This document shows positions 8,560 to 16,827 of a stretch of 64,000 nucleotides of DNA, piece by piece. The stretch spans positions 186,001-250,000 of the forward strand of contig JAODAR010000010.1 in NCBI GenBank assembly GCA_025463545.1. Reading direction: 5' to 3'. Position 1 is the first letter of the stretch, and every line of letters begins with the position of its first letter. This DNA comes from Microbacteriaceae bacterium. GTDB taxonomy: Bacteria; Actinomycetota; Actinomycetes; Actinomycetales; Microbacteriaceae. The notes beneath the pieces were generated by a model. The model was not told the origin of the DNA. It saw nothing but the letters and a program-made list of their open reading frames with translations, and made no database searches. Position numbers and translations under genes: made by a program.

Positions 8560-9721
8560 CCTCCGGATCCTGGCCGGGCTGGAAGCCCAGGTGCCGCCCG
8601 CCCTCGCCGAAGCGCTCAGCACCATGCCGCTGGTCGATCACCACGTGCACGGCTGCTTCATCGACCCGATCAGCCGCGGGCAGTTCGAGCAGGCCATCAA
8701 CGAGGGCTCCCCCGACCCGATCCCGGCCTTCATGACCCAGTTCGACTCCCAGCCCGGTTTCGCTATTCGCCGGTGGTGTGCACCGCAGCTGGGGCTTCCG
8801 GCCCACACCGGCGCCGACGAGTACTGGGCAAGCCGCGAGGCGCTTCCCGTGGAGCAGCTCGACCGGAGGATGCTCGGCGATGCCGGCGTCGAACGATGGA
8901 TCATGGACACCGGGTTCGGCCCCGACATCGTCTCGAGCCTCTCCACCATGAACGAACGGTCCGGCGCGCCGACTTCCGAGATCGTCCGGTTGGAGTTGCT
9001 CGCCGAGAGCATCCTCGGCATGGGCGACTCACCGGCCTCCTTCGCGCCGGCATTCCGTGACGCCCTCGCCCAGGCCCGTCCGTTCGTGGTGGGATTCAAG
9101 ACGATTGCCGCCTACCGCACCGGCTTCGACATTGAGTGGTCGATGCCGTCGGCGAGCGAACTGGAGCGAGCCGTCGCCGAGCTCACCGCGGCATCCGTTG
9201 GAAAGTTGCGGCTGGCCGACCCGGTGATCATCGCGTTCATCGTGCACGCGGCGGCCGAGCTGCGGCTGCCGATCCAGTTCCATGTGGGGCTCGGCGACCG
9301 CGACATGGACCTGCACCGGTCCAACCCGATGTTGCTGCTTCCGTTGCTGCGGCAGCAGAGCATCGCGCAGACACCGATCATGCTGCTGCACACCTACCCG
9401 TACCACCGGGAGTCGGGCTACCTCGCCCAGGCCTTCGACAACGTGTACTTCGATGTGGGCCTGACGCTCAACTACCTGGGCGCCCAGAGCACCCAGATCG
9501 TCGCCGAGTCGCTCGAACTCGCGCCGTTCGCGAAGCAGTTGTACTCGTCGGATGCGTTCGGGCTGCCCGAGCTGCACCTGCTGGGTTCCATCCTGTGGCG
9601 GCGGTCCATGGCGCAGGTGCTCGGCCGCTGGGTGCGCGAGGGTGACTGGAGCGAAGCGGATGCCATCCGGGTCGCGGAGATGATCGCGCACGGAAACGCG
9701 CGGCGAGTGTACGGGGTCTGA
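8546..9721 (+). CDS. Amidohydrolase family protein (FluG N-terminal-like)
   Basis: 391 residues from ATG 8546, with GAGGAGG upstream and 14 bases of overlap with the aminotransferase. LVDHHVHGCF carries the HxH metal site on strand 1, PIQFHVGLGDRD and LLHTYPYHRESGY give further metal or active-site His, and YSSDAFGLPE supplies the C-terminal metal Asp of the amidohydrolase TIM barrel. The fold and motifs match the amidohydrolase_2 domain that precedes the glutamine-synthetase domain in fungal FluG; here the two halves are separate genes in one operon. It likely cleaves an amide or gamma-glutamyl bond or decarboxylates a product. It is the last gene of the unit. Confidence 0.88.
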   Translation: MPVGDLRILAGLEAQVPPALAEALSTMPLVDHHVHGCFIDPISRGQFEQAINEGSPDPIPAFMTQFDSQPGFAIRRWCAPQLGLPAHTGADEYWASREALPVEQLDRRMLGDAGVERWIMDTGFGPDIVSSLSTMNERSGAPTSEIVRLELLAESILGMGDSPASFAPAFRDALAQARPFVVGFKTIAAYRTGFDIEWSMPSASELERAVAELTAASVGKLRLADPVIIAFIVHAAAELRLPIQFHVGLGDRDMDLHRSNPMLLLPLLRQQSIAQTPIMLLHTYPYHRESGYLAQAFDNVYFDVGLTLNYLGAQSTQIVAESLELAPFAKQLYSSDAFGLPELHLLGSILWRRSMAQVLGRWVREGDWSEADAIRVAEMIAHGNARRVYGV

Positions 9722-9770
9722 GCGGACGGGGGCGCCTGCGGCCCCCGCCGCCCTCCGCCGCCCGAGAGAT

Positions 9771-9831
9771 ACACTTCCGGTCGAGAGTGCCTGTTCCGCC
9801 TGTAACTCTCGACCGGAACTGCCACTCTCGG
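9771..9831. repeat. Palindromic intergenic repeat, copy B
   Basis: Holds a perfect 12-base inverted repeat, CCGGTCGAGAGT (9777-9788) and ACTCTCGACCGG (9805-9816), with a 16-base spacer, followed by a third partial arm ACTCTCGG. It lies just downstream of the amidohydrolase stop and could fold as a terminator-like hairpin, but a related sequence at two other loci marks it as a dispersed element. Confidence 0.8.
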
Positions 9832-9899
9832 CCGCGACCGCCACGACTGTCCTCGCCGCGGGGATTGTTTTCCCGGCGGCTGGGCGTAGCGTCACAGGT

Positions 9900-10109
9900 A
9901 TGTGGGGACGTCATGGAAAACGCAGCAGCGCGGGTGATTCCGAGCGCGAATCAAGGGACATCGGCAACACCGGATTCGACGGTCTTGAGGGCAGCTTCGA
10001 CGAGGAACGGCGACGAGCCGCCGCGGCCAGCCACGAACGGGTCGACCCCTACGGACACGGCGACGAACCGCCATTCCCCGACACGAAGTTGCCGCTGACC
10101 CACCCCTAA
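9900..10109 (+). CDS. Small hypothetical protein
   Basis: A 69-residue frame beginning MWGRHGKRSSAG and ending TKLPLTHP. It is hydrophilic and acidic in the middle, without membrane segment or recognisable domain. The composition (Asp, Glu, Gly, Pro) looks more protein-like than the arginine-rich frames on the other reading phases, but the ribosome site (CACAGGT) is weak and there is no operon context. It may be non-coding; the whole stretch 9722-10157 otherwise holds only repeat copy B. Confidence 0.35.
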   Translation: MWGRHGKRSSAGDSERESRDIGNTGFDGLEGSFDEERRRAAAASHERVDPYGHGDEPPFPDTKLPLTHP

Positions 10110-10157
10110 GCGCGACCGCCACGGTTGCCGCCGGCGGTCGCGCACCGCGGCCGGATG

Positions 10158-10685
10158 CTATTCGTTCACGAGCACGGGGACGCCGACGGCCACGGAAACC
10201 GCCTGCTGCGGGAGCCCAGGGGGAACGGCAATCTGGAACGCTTCGCTCTCGGACGGCGGGCCGGTGTGCGCGTGCTCATCGCCGCTGGCGTGGTGCACGT
10301 ACCGCCCGGTGCCGAGCAGCGCGCCGTCGGCTCCGTAGAACCCGGCGACCACTTCCAGCTCGAGCAGATCGCTCACGTCGCTCGTGATGGTGACGCTTCC
10401 GCTGACTGTGGTGCCGTCGAAGGCCACCGAGACAAGGTGGAAGCGCTCGTCGAACGGGCCGCCGGCCTGCACCACAGCACCCGGCTCCGGGCGCAGCACG
10501 TCCAGGCTCGGCAGCGCCGGTTCGCCGGTCGCCGGCGTCAACCCCGGGAACGACGTCATCACGGCGACGGCGGGCTGCGCCGAGACGCTCTGCCCACCGG
10601 ACGGCACACTCAGGGCGACGGCCGCAGCAACAACCCCGGCACAGAGCATCCCGGCGACAAGTCCCGGACCCAGAAACAATTTCAT
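10158..10685 (-). CDS. Hypothetical exported or membrane-anchored protein
   Basis: 175 residues from ATG 10685, preceded by AAGGAG at good spacing. Residues 1-30 (LFLGPGLVAGMLCAGVVAAAVAL) form a signal peptide or single anchor helix. The rest is a secreted-type domain rich in Val, Gly and Asp with beta character (GTTVSGSVTITSDVSDLLELEV). No family is recognised. It lies downstream of the alkaline phosphatase gene on the same strand, but a strong hairpin separates them, so co-transcription is uncertain. Confidence 0.75.
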   Translation of the reverse strand: MKLFLGPGLVAGMLCAGVVAAAVALSVPSGGQSVSAQPAVAVMTSFPGLTPATGEPALPSLDVLRPEPGAVVQAGGPFDERFHLVSVAFDGTTVSGSVTITSDVSDLLELEVVAGFYGADGALLGTGRYVHHASGDEHAHTGPPSESEAFQIAVPPGLPQQAVSVAVGVPVLVNE

Positions 10686-10708
10686 CGATAACTCCTTGCA
10701 ACCAGGGC

Positions 10709-10736
10709 CAGGCCCAGGGCTGGTGCCCCGGGCCTG
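10709..10736 (-). terminator. Hairpin after the alkaline phosphatase gene
   Basis: CAGGCCCAGGGC (10709-10720) pairs with GCCCCGGGCCTG (10725-10736) with one mismatch and a TGGT loop. It follows the phosphatase stop on the minus strand. No T-run follows, which is common for hairpin terminators in high-GC actinobacteria. Confidence 0.5.
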
Positions 10737-10792
10737 ACCAGCAAAACGGCGGAACAGTGGAACGGCGGCGAACGCCGGCTGATACTGCTCGG

Positions 10793-12346
10793 TCAGCGCT
10801 TCAGCCGCAGCGCGTCTGCGACCACACCGAACAGGTCGGTGTTGTCGACGCTGCCCTGCAGCTTCTCCGAACCGGCGCCATAGGAGTAGATCGGCACGTC
10901 CGCGCCGGTGTGGTTTCCCGACAGGTACGTCAGCCACAGGCCGGCGTCGGGCGATCCGTCGGTGACGGATGCCGCGTCATCCGGTGTGCGGAACGTTGCC
11001 GGCGCGAAGCTGGTCGCGCTGGCCGCTCCCGCACCGTTGATGATGCCCGATGAACGGTTCGGGTCGAGCGTGGTGTTGTTCGTGCGGCTCGGAGCGGAGT
11101 TGTTCGCGGTGTTGCCGGAGTCCACGTTGGCCGGGGGCGTCGCCGCCTCCGCGTTGGTGAAGCTGCCCTTCTCGATGATGTTGAAGCCGGCGCACTCGTG
11201 GTCGGCGGTGACAATCACCAGGGTGTGGCCGTCGCGCTTGGCGAAGTCCATCGCTGCTCCGACCGCGTCGTCGAACGCCTTGATCTCCTCGAGCGTCTGC
11301 GCGGCGTCGTTGGCGTGGGATCGCTTGTCGATGAGCGCGCCCTCCACCTGCAGGTAGAAGCCCGTGTCCGAGTTCTTCTTGCCGCTCTGCGAGCTGAGGA
11401 GGTCAATGGCCTTGGTGGTCATCTCGGTCAGGGTCGGTTCCTGAGCCTGCACCGCGGTGGGGTTGTCCTGCTTCGTCTTCTCGACGGTGAGGTTGCCGCC
11501 GTTGAACAGGCCGAACACCTTCCGCTTCGTGGCGGCGGCGAGGTCAGCCTTCGTGGCGACGGTCTGGCTGGCGGCGGAGCCGAGCACGGCGTAGCCCTGC
11601 TTCTTGAGCGCAGCCTCATCGTCGCCGTCGAACCGGCTCAGGCCGCCGCCGAGGATCACGTCGGCGGTGCCGTTGCGGGCGATCTGGTCGGCGATCGGTG
11701 TGACTCGCACGTCGGAGGTCGGCAGTGCGGTGCCGGTGATTGCGGGGTCCTGGCAGGACTTCTCCGAGTACACCGGACCCTGGCACCCGCGGGCCAGGGC
11801 GTGGCTCATCTGGCTGGCGGGCGTCGCATCCGTTATCTCGGACGTGGAGACGTTTCCGGTGCGGAGACCCGACTGCTTGGCCATCTCCATGACGGTCGGC
11901 ACCACGGCGCCCTTCGCGTCGACGCCGAGGGCCGCGTTGTAGGTCTTCACTCCCGAGGCCCAGGCTGTGGCGGCCGATGCCGAGTCGGTGACCAGGTTGG
12001 GCACGAAGTCGGCGGCGCCCGGCTGCCCGGACTTCTTCTGCACGGCGTACGTGCTCACGTATCCCTGCGACGGAAGCTTCTCCATGTTGAGCTCACCGTT
12101 GGCACCGTAGAAGCGCTCCCGTCCGGCGGTCACGTGGGTGCGGCCCATGCCGTCACCGAGCAGGTAGATCACATTCTTGATCTGGCCGTAGTTGCGTCTG
12201 TCGTTGATACCCTGGCCGTTGTTGTCCTGGCTCGGGGCGACGACCGGTGCCGCGGTCGCGGCCGTCGCGCCGAACGACGCCAGCCCGGCGCCTCCAAGCA
12301 CCGCACAGAGGGCGGCGGAAGCGATAACTTTCTTGGTGCGCAGCAT
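10793..12346 (-). CDS. phoA: Alkaline phosphatase, PhoA type, secreted
   Basis: 517 residues from ATG 12346, with ACAGGAGAG upstream; an ATG 36 bases earlier lacks a site. Residues 1-33 are a signal peptide (ASAALCAVLGGAGLASFG, then ATAATAAP). NVIYLLGDGMG is the first metal-binding Asp region, TDSASAATAWASG carries the phosphorylated Ser nucleophile, and VIVTADHECAGF holds metal-binding Asp and His. The enzyme releases phosphate from organic monoesters outside the cell. A candidate Pho box lies about 100 bases upstream, consistent with induction under phosphate limitation. The family assignment is firm. Confidence 0.95.
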   Translation of the reverse strand: MLRTKKVIASAALCAVLGGAGLASFGATAATAAPVVAPSQDNNGQGINDRRNYGQIKNVIYLLGDGMGRTHVTAGRERFYGANGELNMEKLPSQGYVSTYAVQKKSGQPGAADFVPNLVTDSASAATAWASGVKTYNAALGVDAKGAVVPTVMEMAKQSGLRTGNVSTSEITDATPASQMSHALARGCQGPVYSEKSCQDPAITGTALPTSDVRVTPIADQIARNGTADVILGGGLSRFDGDDEAALKKQGYAVLGSAASQTVATKADLAAATKRKVFGLFNGGNLTVEKTKQDNPTAVQAQEPTLTEMTTKAIDLLSSQSGKKNSDTGFYLQVEGALIDKRSHANDAAQTLEEIKAFDDAVGAAMDFAKRDGHTLVIVTADHECAGFNIIEKGSFTNAEAATPPANVDSGNTANNSAPSRTNNTTLDPNRSSGIINGAGAASATSFAPATFRTPDDAASVTDGSPDAGLWLTYLSGNHTGADVPIYSYGAGSEKLQGSVDNTDLFGVVADALRLKR

Positions 12347-12445
12347 GGGTCTCTCCTGTTCACAGCATGCGGGCGACATCAACGGATGCCACTGGGCAGC
12401 GTAGGGAGATCACCGGTCGGCTACGCGGCGCGCGGGTGACGCGTC

Positions 12446-12463
12446 GGCGACCTGAAGGTGAAC
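12446..12463 (-). promoter_or_regulatory. Candidate PhoP box upstream of phoA
   Basis: Read on the minus strand the site is GTTCACCTTCAGGTCGCC: one perfect GTTCACC direct-repeat unit followed after four bases by GGTCGCC (five of seven matches). The 11-base repeat period matches actinobacterial PhoP-binding sites. It lies 100 bases before the phosphatase start. Confidence 0.45.
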
Positions 12464-12578
12464 AATGTCCCTCGTTCGGGGCGCAGGCAGACGTTCCCTA
12501 TTCAACGCACGCCGAAATTGCTGACAGCGGTCCAGCCGATGGATCCGACAGCACGCCGAAGCGGACTCAGGCAGTCGC

Positions 12579-13187
12579 TCAGTGCAGAACCCGGTAGGTC
12601 ACGTGTGTGACCGATTCTTTCTCGTCGGAGCTGACCTGTTCGAGTTTGAGATCGTCAAGGCCCTCGAGAAGTGGCTCCCCCGCACCCAGCACCACCGGCG
12701 CGATGTGCAGTCGCAGTTCGTCGATCAGCCCAGCTGAGAGGTACTCACGCACGGTGGCGGGCCCACCCGCGATCGCCACGGTTCCCTCTCCCGCCGCAGC
12801 GCGCGCACGCTCCAGAGCCGATTCGATACCGTCGGTCACGAAGGTGAAGGTGGTGCCACCCAACATGGTCAGCGGCTCACGTGCATGGTGGGTGAGCACG
12901 AACACCGGCGCGTGATACGGCGGCTCGTCGCCCCACCACCCCGTCCAGTCTGTGTCCCACTCGCCCCTGCCGGGACCGAACATGTTGCGGCCCATGATGT
13001 ACGCGCCGGCTGACGTGATCGCTTCGATGACCGCGGCATTCTCAGCGGGCTGCTCGAACCTCCACCGGTGCAGGCGATCGCCTCCCTCGCCGAGCGGATG
13101 CTCCAGGCTCTGGTTCGGGCCGGCCGCGTATCCGTCGCTAGACACCGCAATGTCGCAGGTCACTGTCGTCGTCGCTGTCGTCGTCAT
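12579..13187 (-). CDS. RibD C-terminal/dihydrofolate reductase-like protein
   Basis: 202 residues from ATG 13187, with ACAAGGAGC upstream. VTCDIAVSSDGYAAG at the N-terminus, AGAYIMGRNMFGPG, PVFVLTHHAREPL, VAIAGGPATVREYLSAGLIDEL and LHIAPVVLGAGEPLLEGL are the ordered motifs of the YyaP/YwjB-type RibD_C family, an NADPH-binding dihydrofolate-reductase fold. Physiological substrates for these stand-alone proteins are mostly unknown. It appears monocistronic. Confidence 0.92.
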   Translation of the reverse strand: MTTTATTTVTCDIAVSSDGYAAGPNQSLEHPLGEGGDRLHRWRFEQPAENAAVIEAITSAGAYIMGRNMFGPGRGEWDTDWTGWWGDEPPYHAPVFVLTHHAREPLTMLGGTTFTFVTDGIESALERARAAAGEGTVAIAGGPATVREYLSAGLIDELRLHIAPVVLGAGEPLLEGLDDLKLEQVSSDEKESVTHVTYRVLH

Positions 13188-13255
13188 TGTCGATTGCTCC
13201 TTGTCGATGGGGTCGCTTGAGCCCAGACTACTCAGGCGACTACTCAGGCGACATC

Positions 13256-13636
13256 TCAGCCGATCGCCACGACCAGGCAGAGCCCCGCCAGCACCAGCGA
13301 CACCGGCGCCATCGTGAAACGCTCGGGCTTGCTGCGTGAGATCCCGTTCATGATGACTCCCAGCGCAAAGTACCCCGTGAGCACCCACATAGCCACGGCG
13401 GTAAATGCGGCGCTCGGGATGACATCCGTCAGCGTGGCCGCGTCGAGCACGATCGCGGCGAACACGATGTAGAGCACGATCGAGACCGCGCTCCCGATGC
13501 GCAGCTTGCGCGGCAGTACGACGTGCTGGCCGCCCCAGGCGAACCGACCGATCGGCAGACCCGCGATGAGCAGCGCCTGGAACACGGCGAGCACACCCAG
13601 CACGACACAGATCAACACGGCCGCGGCACTCGTCAT
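13256..13636 (-). CDS. Small four-helix membrane protein
   Basis: 126 residues from ATG 13636. Four hydrophobic segments are evident (VLICVVLGVLAVFQALLIAG; VSIVLYIVFAAIVL; AAFTAVAMWVLTGYFALGVI; VSLVLAGLCLVVAIG), with a basic NGISRSKPER loop before the last. This arrangement is common in small actinobacterial membrane proteins of unknown function. No partner genes are evident. Confidence 0.75.
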   Translation of the reverse strand: MTSAAAVLICVVLGVLAVFQALLIAGLPIGRFAWGGQHVVLPRKLRIGSAVSIVLYIVFAAIVLDAATLTDVIPSAAFTAVAMWVLTGYFALGVIMNGISRSKPERFTMAPVSLVLAGLCLVVAIG

Positions 13637-13781
13637 GGGGCTCAGCTTAGGGGAGGCTGCCCCTTCCCGGGACAACAGGTCCCGCGGCACCGTCGGCGCG
13701 GCACCCGCGCCGGTGAGGGGCCAGGAGATACTAGTTGCGGATGCGTGCGACTGGGTTGTGTCGGCACCTCACGGTTGCTCG

Positions 13782-14342
13782 TCACGCGCTCGATGTGGCT
13801 CGGCGGCGTTCCCGGCGGAGGCGAGTGAGAGCCGCCTTCTCCAGGTCGATCCCGCCGCGAATCTCAAGAAGCGGGCATGACAGGCCGTCGAAGTCGACCA
13901 GGCGATAGAGCAGCAGGTGCCCGGTCAGGGCATCCGCTAATCGGAGCTGAGTCCCCCGCTGCACTGGATCGTCGGGAAGCCAGGTGTCCCGTACGAATAG
14001 CGACAGGATGAAGACGAGGTCGTCGGCGTGCATCGTGCGCGCAACAGCGCCGGCGGGCTGGAACTGGCGTTCAGCCGCCAGGATCTGGAGGTCGGCGGTG
14101 ACCAGGATGCGTTCGGCCTCGGCCTCCAGGCATTCGCGGAGCCGTTGCTCGACGAGCACAATGCGGGTTCGTTTCATTCCTCTCTGCTGGTCGAGCTGAC
14201 GGTCGAAAAACCGCCGCAGGAGTTCATCGATGGTGGCTGTTGTGGATTCATGCCATGATGATCGCGCGCACCACCGACAATGGCGATGAGGGCCAGCGCT
14301 CGCGGCCTCCTCGCCGACAAGCAAGGAGCACACCGTGGACAT
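13782..14342 (-). CDS. Hypothetical soluble protein, uncertain start
   Basis: The C-terminal 130 residues look coding: KRTRIVLVEQRLRECLEAEA, ILVTADLQILAAERQF, DDLVFILSLFVRDTWLPDD and LTGHLLLYRLVDFDGL have regular helix-strand character. No family is recognised. The start is problematic. The longest frame begins at 14342 and would overlap the opposite-strand gene at 14335. An internal ATG at 14177 has AGAGAGGA directly against it, but the 20 residues before it (TIDELLRRFFDRQLDQQRG) also look coding. Truncation of an older gene at its 5' end would explain this. Confidence 0.5.
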   Translation of the reverse strand: MSTVCSLLVGEEAASAGPHRHCRWCARSSWHESTTATIDELLRRFFDRQLDQQRGMKRTRIVLVEQRLRECLEAEAERILVTADLQILAAERQFQPAGAVARTMHADDLVFILSLFVRDTWLPDDPVQRGTQLRLADALTGHLLLYRLVDFDGLSCPLLEIRGGIDLEKAALTRLRRERRRATSSA

Positions 14343-14790
14343 TGAACGATTCGAGTTGCAGCCGCGAACGATGCTGGGAGTTCGCGACGTCGTCGCGTTG
14401 ACTGAGCTCTCGGACTTCTTCGGTACGGCCTTCGAAGCGACAGCTGCAGAGTTGGAGCGTCAAGGCGCGCACCCCGCCGGTCCGCCGATCGCCCTCTACA
14501 CCGGAGACCCGAGCGACACCGTCGACGTCACGGCTGGTTACCCTCTCACCGACCCGGTCGAAGCTCCACCGCTGCTCGTGGTCGCCGATCTCGCCGGCGG
14601 CCCTGCGGTCCAGGCAATCCACACCGGCAACTACAACACGCTCGCCGACACCTACGCCCAGATCATCCAGTGGCTCACCGAGCAGAAGCTCACGCCGACA
14701 AGCCAGGTCTGGGAGGAATACCTGGTCGGCCCCGACAGCGGCGCCCCCCAATCTGCCTGGCAGACGCGGATCGTGTTCCCGGTGGCATAG
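14335..14790 (+). CDS. GyrI-like/AraC effector-binding domain protein
   Basis: 151 residues from GTG 14335 after CAAGGAGCACACC. The protein is a single SOUL/GyrI-like small-molecule-binding domain: FELQPRTMLGVRDVVALTEL (first strand), ELERQGAHPAGPPIALYTGD, then AIHTGNYNTLADTYAQIIQWLTEQK and a final WEEYLVGP strand-turn with the acidic residues that bind cationic ligands in BltR/Rob-type effector domains. No DNA-binding domain is attached, so it would act as a ligand-binding or hydrolytic stand-alone protein. Confidence 0.9.
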   Translation: MDIERFELQPRTMLGVRDVVALTELSDFFGTAFEATAAELERQGAHPAGPPIALYTGDPSDTVDVTAGYPLTDPVEAPPLLVVADLAGGPAVQAIHTGNYNTLADTYAQIIQWLTEQKLTPTSQVWEEYLVGPDSGAPQSAWQTRIVFPVA

Positions 14791-14912
14791 GCCGCGCCCC
14801 CAGCAAAACGGGCAGGAAAAGTACGACACCGCCCGTGGGCAGGGTGAGGTGATCGGGCTATGTTGGACCTGATTGCCCGGTATGTGGCACTTGAGTATTG
14901 GGGGAACTGCGA

Positions 14913-16277
14913 GTGCCAGAGCACGATGAAACGGCAGGCAGGCTCCTCGGCGGCCGCTACGCACTGGAGGCTCCCGTTGGCTATGGCGGAATGTCGACCG
15001 TCTATCGAGCGCGGGATGAGTCGCTGGGCCGACGCGTTGCGGTGAAGTTCTTCCACCCGGGTGCGACCGACGTCGCACGTCAGGAGAGCGAGCTCGCCGT
15101 ATTGGCGGCTCTCGACCACCATAGCCTCGTGCAGCTCTTCGACGCCGGAGTGGATATCGATGGCAGAGGTCGCCGAACCCGATACCTGGTGATGGCTTTC
15201 GTCAACGGGCCCACTCTGCGCCAGCGCGTGGCACAGGGCCCGATGGCCGCGCGGCACATCGGGGAGATCGGCTACGACATGGCAGAGGCCCTCGAGTACA
15301 TCCACGCACAGAACGTCATCCACCGCGACATCAAGCCCTCGAACATCCTTCTCGTGGATTACGGCAATGACGTCCAGCGAGCCCGGGCAAAACTGACCGA
15401 CTTCGGAATCGCCCTGGCAGACGACATCGAGCGGATGACGGCCCAGGGCCTCACCACCGGCACGGCCGCGTATCTGAGTCCCGAGCAGGCATCCGGCGGC
15501 GATGTGGGCCCGGCGAGCGACGTCTATGCGCTGGGACTCGTGCTGCTGGAATGCTTCACGCGCGCCATCGAATTCCCCGGCAGCCTGGTGGAGTCGGCGG
15601 TCTCCCGCCTCTCACGCGATCCCGTCATTCCGGGCTGGTTACCCGAGCACTGGAGCTGGCTGCTCACGGCGATGACCGCCCGCCACGCGACCGACCGGCC
15701 CGTCAAGGGCGAACTCGTGGCCGCTCTCCGGCAGGTGGTGATCGCCTCCAGCGCCCGGCACACGGAGCAGGTCGAGCCTCTCTTCATCAGTACCGGTGAG
15801 GCGCGGCCCGCATTGCCCAGGCCCGACATCCTCGACGAGATCCCCGACCAGGCGCTGCAGCGGGCGACCGCACTGGCCGCACGGATGTTCTCCGCGCCGA
15901 TCGCCGTCGTCAGCATCGTTGATCACGATCGGCTGTGGCTGAAGGCGTACTACGGCGACGAGATCGAGGAGATCGCGCGCCAGGTGGACGTCACGGCATC
16001 CATCGCCCCGCTCGACGAAGCCATCGTGATCGAAGACGGTCGGATCGATCCCCGCGCGAAGGACAGCCCCCTCGTCACCGGGCCCCTCGGCATCCGCTTC
16101 TATGTGGGCGTGCCGCTCCGCAGTTCAGAGGGGCGCACCATCGGCACGCTGAGTGTGCTCGGAATCGTTCCCGGCACCGCTTCAAGCGACGAGATCGCGA
16201 ACCTCGAAGACATCGCGGCGCTCGTGGTGGCGCAGTTGGAGGTGCGGCGCGAAGGCGCCAGGAACACCGCCTCGTAA
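14913..16277 (+). CDS. Serine/threonine protein kinase with C-terminal GAF domain
   Basis: 454 residues from GTG 14913, chosen because GGGGGAA lies seven bases upstream. Kinase motifs are complete: VGYGGMSTVYRA (glycine loop), VAVKFF (ATP-binding Lys), HRDIKPSNILL (catalytic loop), LTDFGIAL (DFG) and LSPEQASGG (activation segment). From about residue 300 a GAF domain follows (FSAPIAVVSIVDHDRLWLKA ... GIRFYVGVPLRS ... GTLSVLGIVP). There is no transmembrane segment and there are no PASTA repeats, so unlike PknB it should be a cytosolic kinase gated by a GAF ligand. It stands alone. Confidence 0.93.
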   Translation: MPEHDETAGRLLGGRYALEAPVGYGGMSTVYRARDESLGRRVAVKFFHPGATDVARQESELAVLAALDHHSLVQLFDAGVDIDGRGRRTRYLVMAFVNGPTLRQRVAQGPMAARHIGEIGYDMAEALEYIHAQNVIHRDIKPSNILLVDYGNDVQRARAKLTDFGIALADDIERMTAQGLTTGTAAYLSPEQASGGDVGPASDVYALGLVLLECFTRAIEFPGSLVESAVSRLSRDPVIPGWLPEHWSWLLTAMTARHATDRPVKGELVAALRQVVIASSARHTEQVEPLFISTGEARPALPRPDILDEIPDQALQRATALAARMFSAPIAVVSIVDHDRLWLKAYYGDEIEEIARQVDVTASIAPLDEAIVIEDGRIDPRAKDSPLVTGPLGIRFYVGVPLRSSEGRTIGTLSVLGIVPGTASSDEIANLEDIAALVVAQLEVRREGARNTAS

Positions 16278-16815
16278 GGAGTGCTTGTTTCCCCGGCAGG
16301 CGCCAGGAGCAGCTTGCGCGACCGACAGGCTGAAGTTGGGCCTGGCCAGGCACGTGTCACTCAGTGAAGTGGCCCGAAAGGCGAGGTACGGATGCCGCGG
16401 CTGTGGCGCATGCGCCCGCCACGCTGTCGAGCATCACGCCTCGCGCACCGACAGCACCTCGGCGAATGCTCGCGCGGCCGGCGCGGGCGAGCAGCTGACC
16501 ACACCTGGCCGGCGCGGACCACGCGGGTGCGCGAAAACCGGACGGATCGGTGCCGCGTGCGCGGAAACCGGAAAAATCGTCCTGTCCCCAGGCTCCGGTC
16601 CTGTTCTGGCTGCACAGTTGAGTCCAGCGCGTGTTCGGCACCGGCTCTCGCTGCAGTGATACTGCGGTCTTGCAGCGCCGCACTCGGTCGCCGTCGCCAT
16701 CGGTACCGATGAGAGGTCTTGAAGTGAACTTGTCGGCGTTCAGGGCACGAGCGCCCAAACTTCGTCATCCGATCAGGACCCGGCGGGTACCGCTGCGATT
16801 AGGGTTTGGTTGCGA
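16278..16815. other. 538-base gene-free stretch
   Basis: Short frames on both strands here are arginine- and serine-rich and show no family pattern, so I call no gene. A degenerate direct repeat is visible: GTGCGCGAAAACCGGA near 16527 and GTGCGCGGAAACCGGA near 16557, 30 bases apart. The stretch separates the kinase gene from the 3' end of the convergent FGGY kinase gene. Confidence 0.6.
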
Positions 16816-16827
16816 TTAGGGTTTGGT
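16794..16827. repeat. Perfect 17-base tandem duplication across a stop codon
   Basis: TGCGATTAGGGTTTGGT occurs twice head to tail (16794-16810 and 16811-16827). The inner copy contains the last codons and TAA stop (16816-16818) of the FGGY kinase gene, so the duplication extends the 3' end without altering the protein. Confidence 0.95.

Noticed and set aside
11198..12439. A long plus-strand frame opposite phoA
   Set aside because: It is the antisense shadow of the alkaline phosphatase gene; high G/C makes stop codons rare on the opposite strand, and the translated frame has no family motif.
16357..16768. Two overlapping minus-strand frames between kinase and FGGY genes
   Set aside because: Arg and Ser rich, no ribosome site, no recognisable fold; kept as gene-free DNA.
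16794..16827. TTAGGG/CCCTAA units looking like telomere repeats
   Set aside because: Only two copies, part of a perfect 17-base duplication; no long array.
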